Assembly (NCBI GenBank): GCA_005792225.1
Contig: SXSP01000533.1
Coordinates: forward strand, 1 to 6,729
Length of the DNA: 6,729 bases
Source: Bdellovibrionales bacterium
Lineage (GTDB): Bacteria > Bdellovibrionota > Bdellovibrionia > Bdellovibrionales > JAMPXM01
Direction: 5' to 3'
Made by a program: the position numbers and the translations under genes
The notes under the pieces: model-generated
The model's input: the letters and a program-made list of their open reading frames with translations, nothing else
Told to the model about the DNA's origin: nothing
Databases searched by the model: none
In this document: positions 4,922-6,729 of the stretch, piece by piece
Numbering within the stretch: position 1 is the first letter of the stretch
Layout: each line of letters starts with the position of its first letter

Positions 4922-6310
4922 TCAGAGGGCGAGAATGACTGCCGAACTCGCCTTCATCGTTAAAGTGATCAGCTTTCCGTCCTTGGAAAAACTCACAGGG
5001 GTAGGTGTTTGATTCAAAAGATCATCCGCTTCTTTCACGGTCGCGATCTTAACATACGGCGAGACTGGAACTTTCAGATCGACGGCACTCCCAAAATTCA
5101 AGACGACGAGCACTGTTTTACCGTCATCACCCGTACGGAAATAGGCGTAGGCGCTCCCGCTGTTCTTCGGCATCGCGGGATAAAACTCACGACCGTGGAG
5201 GGCCGGAACTTCTTCGCGCAACTCGGCGAGTTTACGGTAGAAGGGCCGCAGCTCGACGGTGTCTTGCCACGCGAGCGGCTCGGGGTCTTGGTAAGGATCA
5301 AACTCCGCGCCGAACTCATCACCGGTGTAGACGATCGGCACGCCGGGGAGCGTGTGCTGAAGAACCGCGGCGACGCGGGTTTTCGCCAGACCGTGATCCG
5401 AGATGAATCTCTGACCCGTATCGTTGTTGTTTAGAAATCGAGCGACGTCGTGGGGCGACGTTTTTGCTGACGTGAGTGCCTGGTGAAGGCGCTTGGAGAT
5501 TTTTTTCGGATCGGCGAACGCGCGTTTCCAGGCCCACTCCCCGAGTCTGTCAGACCAGTCATACGCGAGGTCAAATCCGTTTGACGTGTAATACGCATCG
5601 CGCGCGCTCGCCTCGGCGAGGAGGATGACGTCGGATTTAATGCGCGTGAGTTCGCGCGAGAGCATCGGCCAAAATTCAGGATTGCGCTCCCTAACGCCCC
5701 AAGCGGCATCGACGCGAAAGCCGTCGATGCCGAATTCTTGAATCCAGTATTTGAATGCGTTCACCATCATCCTTTTCACATCGCCATGACGGTAGTTCAA
5801 ATTCAGGAGAGTTTCCCAATCGAAGTAGTGCGTGATCTCGCCTCTTTCGTCTCGGTCATAGTATGAATAGAATTTCGAAGCCTGGCCGTTTTTCTGAATA
5901 TCTTGGTGATAAGGGTGCGCGCTCGAGGTGTGATTGGGAACGATGTCCATCATCACTTTCATCCCACGTGCGTGAGCACCGCGAACGAGGCCGCGCAGAT
6001 CTTCCGCACTTCCGAAATCGGTGCGTAGACCAAAGTGATCGGTCACCGAGTAACTGATTTGGCTCGGATCATCGCTCGTGTTGATCGGTGAGAGCCAGAG
6101 AACATCAACGCCTTGGTCGCGAAGGTAATCGAGTTTCTGAGTCACCGCGCGAAACGGTTGTTTGCCAAAGAGCGGAGGAACAACCCCGTAAATGACCGCG
6201 CCGGGTTTCAGTTTTGATTCAAGTGAACGCGCGGGCTGGGCAATCGCGGTCGCAAAGGGCAAAACAAGACAGAGAAACGCGAGCGATCCCGCGATCCGGT
6301 TCGTCAACAT
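4922..6310 (-). CDS. Exported GH13 alpha-amylase family glycoside hydrolase
   Basis: This 462-residue enzyme is a glycoside hydrolase family 13 member, expected to cleave or rearrange alpha-1,4 (or alpha-1,6) glucans in the periplasm or outside the cell. Residues 1-24 form a signal peptide with a cut after AIA and no lipobox. The catalytic barrel shows region I DIVPNH (Asp122, His127), region II GFRVDAA (nucleophile Asp201), region III ILLAEA (acid/base Glu233) and region IV FLNNND at 292-297 (Asp297). The invariant His just before Asp297 is replaced by Asn296. A small B domain fits at about 128-190 and a beta-sheet C domain from about 385. I start it at the ATG at 6310 because GGAG lies six bases upstream. 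A TTG at 6322 would add four residues and overlap that site. It lies 136 bp after the rhodanese gene. The exact substrate cannot be told from sequence alone. Confidence 0.9.
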   Translation of the reverse strand: MLTNRIAGSLAFLCLVLPFATAIAQPARSLESKLKPGAVIYGVVPPLFGKQPFRAVTQKLDYLRDQGVDVLWLSPINTSDDPSQISYSVTDHFGLRTDFGSAEDLRGLVRGAHARGMKVMMDIVPNHTSSAHPYHQDIQKNGQASKFYSYYDRDERGEITHYFDWETLLNLNYRHGDVKRMMVNAFKYWIQEFGIDGFRVDAAWGVRERNPEFWPMLSRELTRIKSDVILLAEASARDAYYTSNGFDLAYDWSDRLGEWAWKRAFADPKKISKRLHQALTSAKTSPHDVARFLNNNDTGQRFISDHGLAKTRVAAVLQHTLPGVPIVYTGDEFGAEFDPYQDPEPLAWQDTVELRPFYRKLAELREEVPALHGREFYPAMPKNSGSAYAYFRTGDDGKTVLVVLNFGSAVDLKVPVSPYVKIATVKEADDLLNQTPTPVSFSKDGKLITLTMKASSAVILAL

Positions 6311-6446
6311 CCATGACTCCAAGTTCAGTTTGAACCAAGAATCGTAATACGCGGGATCTCGATGCGACCAGGTGAGCGCTCGAATCCTGGACCAATGTCG
6401 GGGTCACTCTTCGGCGAACACGAACGGGTTTGCACTCCCGCGAACG
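6311..6446 (-). other. Spacer between rhodanese and amylase genes
   Basis: No small gene, strong terminator or confident promoter is visible. GTTCA and TGAAC form a 5-bp inverted repeat around AAC just before the ribosome binding site (6324-6336). The spacer also repeats short CGTTCG-like words near the rhodanese stop. Length alone allows a separate promoter for the amylase gene, for instance around TATTAC, but no matching -35 box is present. Confidence 0.35.
6317..6320 (-). promoter_or_regulatory. Ribosome binding site that decides the amylase start
   Basis: GGAG on the minus strand is six bases before the ATG at 6310. This favours that ATG over the in-frame TTG at 6322, whose own coding sequence would contain the site. 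Confidence 0.6.
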
Positions 6447-6729
6447 TCAGGGAGCCTTATAGGGCTCAGTGGGCCTTCCCGCCTTCTTCCAAGCCTGGAG
6501 TCCGCCGTCGAGGATGAAGACGCCCTTTGATGGACCGACTGTCTTTTTGGCCGCGTCGCTTGCGGCGCTACACTTTTCACTTTCGCAGTAAAACACGACG
6601 CGCACGTTTTTTGTATCTGTAGCGCAAGTTAAATGGGGATAAATCATTCGATCTGGCGATTTGTTCTTTTGTAAGAACTTGCTAGTGAAGTAATCGCTTC
6701 CGGCCTTTAGGTCTCCGTCGCGCCCGGAA
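6447..6729 (-). CDS. Rhodanese-like domain protein, C-terminal part (runs off the window)
   Basis: The last 93 residues of a rhodanese-like sulfurtransferase domain are encoded here. The frame stays open to the window edge, so the true start is outside. An internal ATG at 6647 would give a domain missing its first half and is not the real start. Rhodanese domains carry sulfur as a cysteine persulfide. The candidate active-site cysteine is Cys48 of this fragment in VVFYCESEKCSAASDAA, and the typical closing pattern FILDGGLQAWKKAGRP follows at 71-86. The usual CxxGxRS loop is changed: Cys53 occupies the Arg position and Glu the Gly position, as in some two-cysteine relatives. No cytochrome or thiosulfate gene is visible beside it. 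Cell location cannot be judged because the N-terminus is missing. Confidence 0.82.
   Translation of the reverse strand, partial: SGRDGDLKAGSDYFTSKFLQKNKSPDRMIYPHLTCATDTKNVRVVFYCESEKCSAASDAAKKTVGPSKGVFILDGGLQAWKKAGRPTEPYKAP

Noticed and set aside
4413..5012. A 199-codon plus-strand open frame across DUF3465, the spacer and the amylase 3' end
   Set aside because: It is antisense to two recognised genes and crosses their spacer. The translation shows no recognisable domain and no ribosome binding site was seen.
6447..6647. A complete 66-residue rhodanese starting at the internal ATG at 6647
   Set aside because: The frame stays open upstream to the window edge, and this start would leave only the second half of the rhodanese fold.
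1..6729. CRISPR array, tRNA or rRNA gene, toxin-antitoxin or defence locus
   Set aside because: I saw no regularly spaced repeats, no cloverleaf or ribosomal RNA sequence, and no protein of those families on either strand.

Overview
The window looks like chromosomal DNA of a Gram-negative bacterium with moderately high GC. Three products carry Sec-type signal peptides without a lipobox, which points to export to a periplasm. Shine-Dalgarno signals are present for some genes and absent for others. The mix of families (a REP-associated tyrosine transposase, a DUF3465 protein, and orphan OppA-like and DadA-like proteins) would fit a proteobacterium, possibly one related to Bdellovibrio. That placement is a weak inference from general family knowledge, not a match I could test.

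Left part, plus strand: positions 1-150 hold no gene I can assign. A REP-associated tyrosine (Y1/HUH) transposase follows at 151-735, with its HIH motif and a candidate catalytic tyrosine intact. Its 3' flank carries a C-rich, telomere-like run that could form a G-quadruplex on the other strand, then overlapping small inverted repeats. Next comes an unusually good sigma70-type promoter (TTGACA-17-TATTTA) placed so that transcription would begin at or next to the ATG of a DUF2721 membrane protein (877-1383), suggesting a leaderless mRNA.

Right part, minus strand, reading from the right end towards 1401: the C-terminal part of a rhodanese-like protein (running off the window), an exported GH13 alpha-amylase-family enzyme, a small exported DUF3465 protein, an OppA-like peptide-binding protein (SBP_bac_5 family), and a DadA-like FAD-dependent amino-acid dehydrogenase. 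The gaps between them are 136, 95, 24 and 102 bp. Only DUF3465 and the binding protein are close enough to be confidently cotranscribed. The DadA-like gene ends 17 bp from the end of the convergent DUF2721 gene.

The most unusual local structure is a perfect 11-bp inverted repeat with a 3-base loop exactly at the start of the peptide-binding-protein gene. Its start codon forms the first three bases of the 3' arm, and the stop codon of DUF3465 lies 10 nt before the stem. This suggests either translational coupling or an operator. The amylase has an Asn where GH13 region IV normally has a conserved His. A working picture of the minus-strand cluster is periplasmic capture and breakdown of glucans, peptides and amino acids. 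I found no clearly new multi-gene system.
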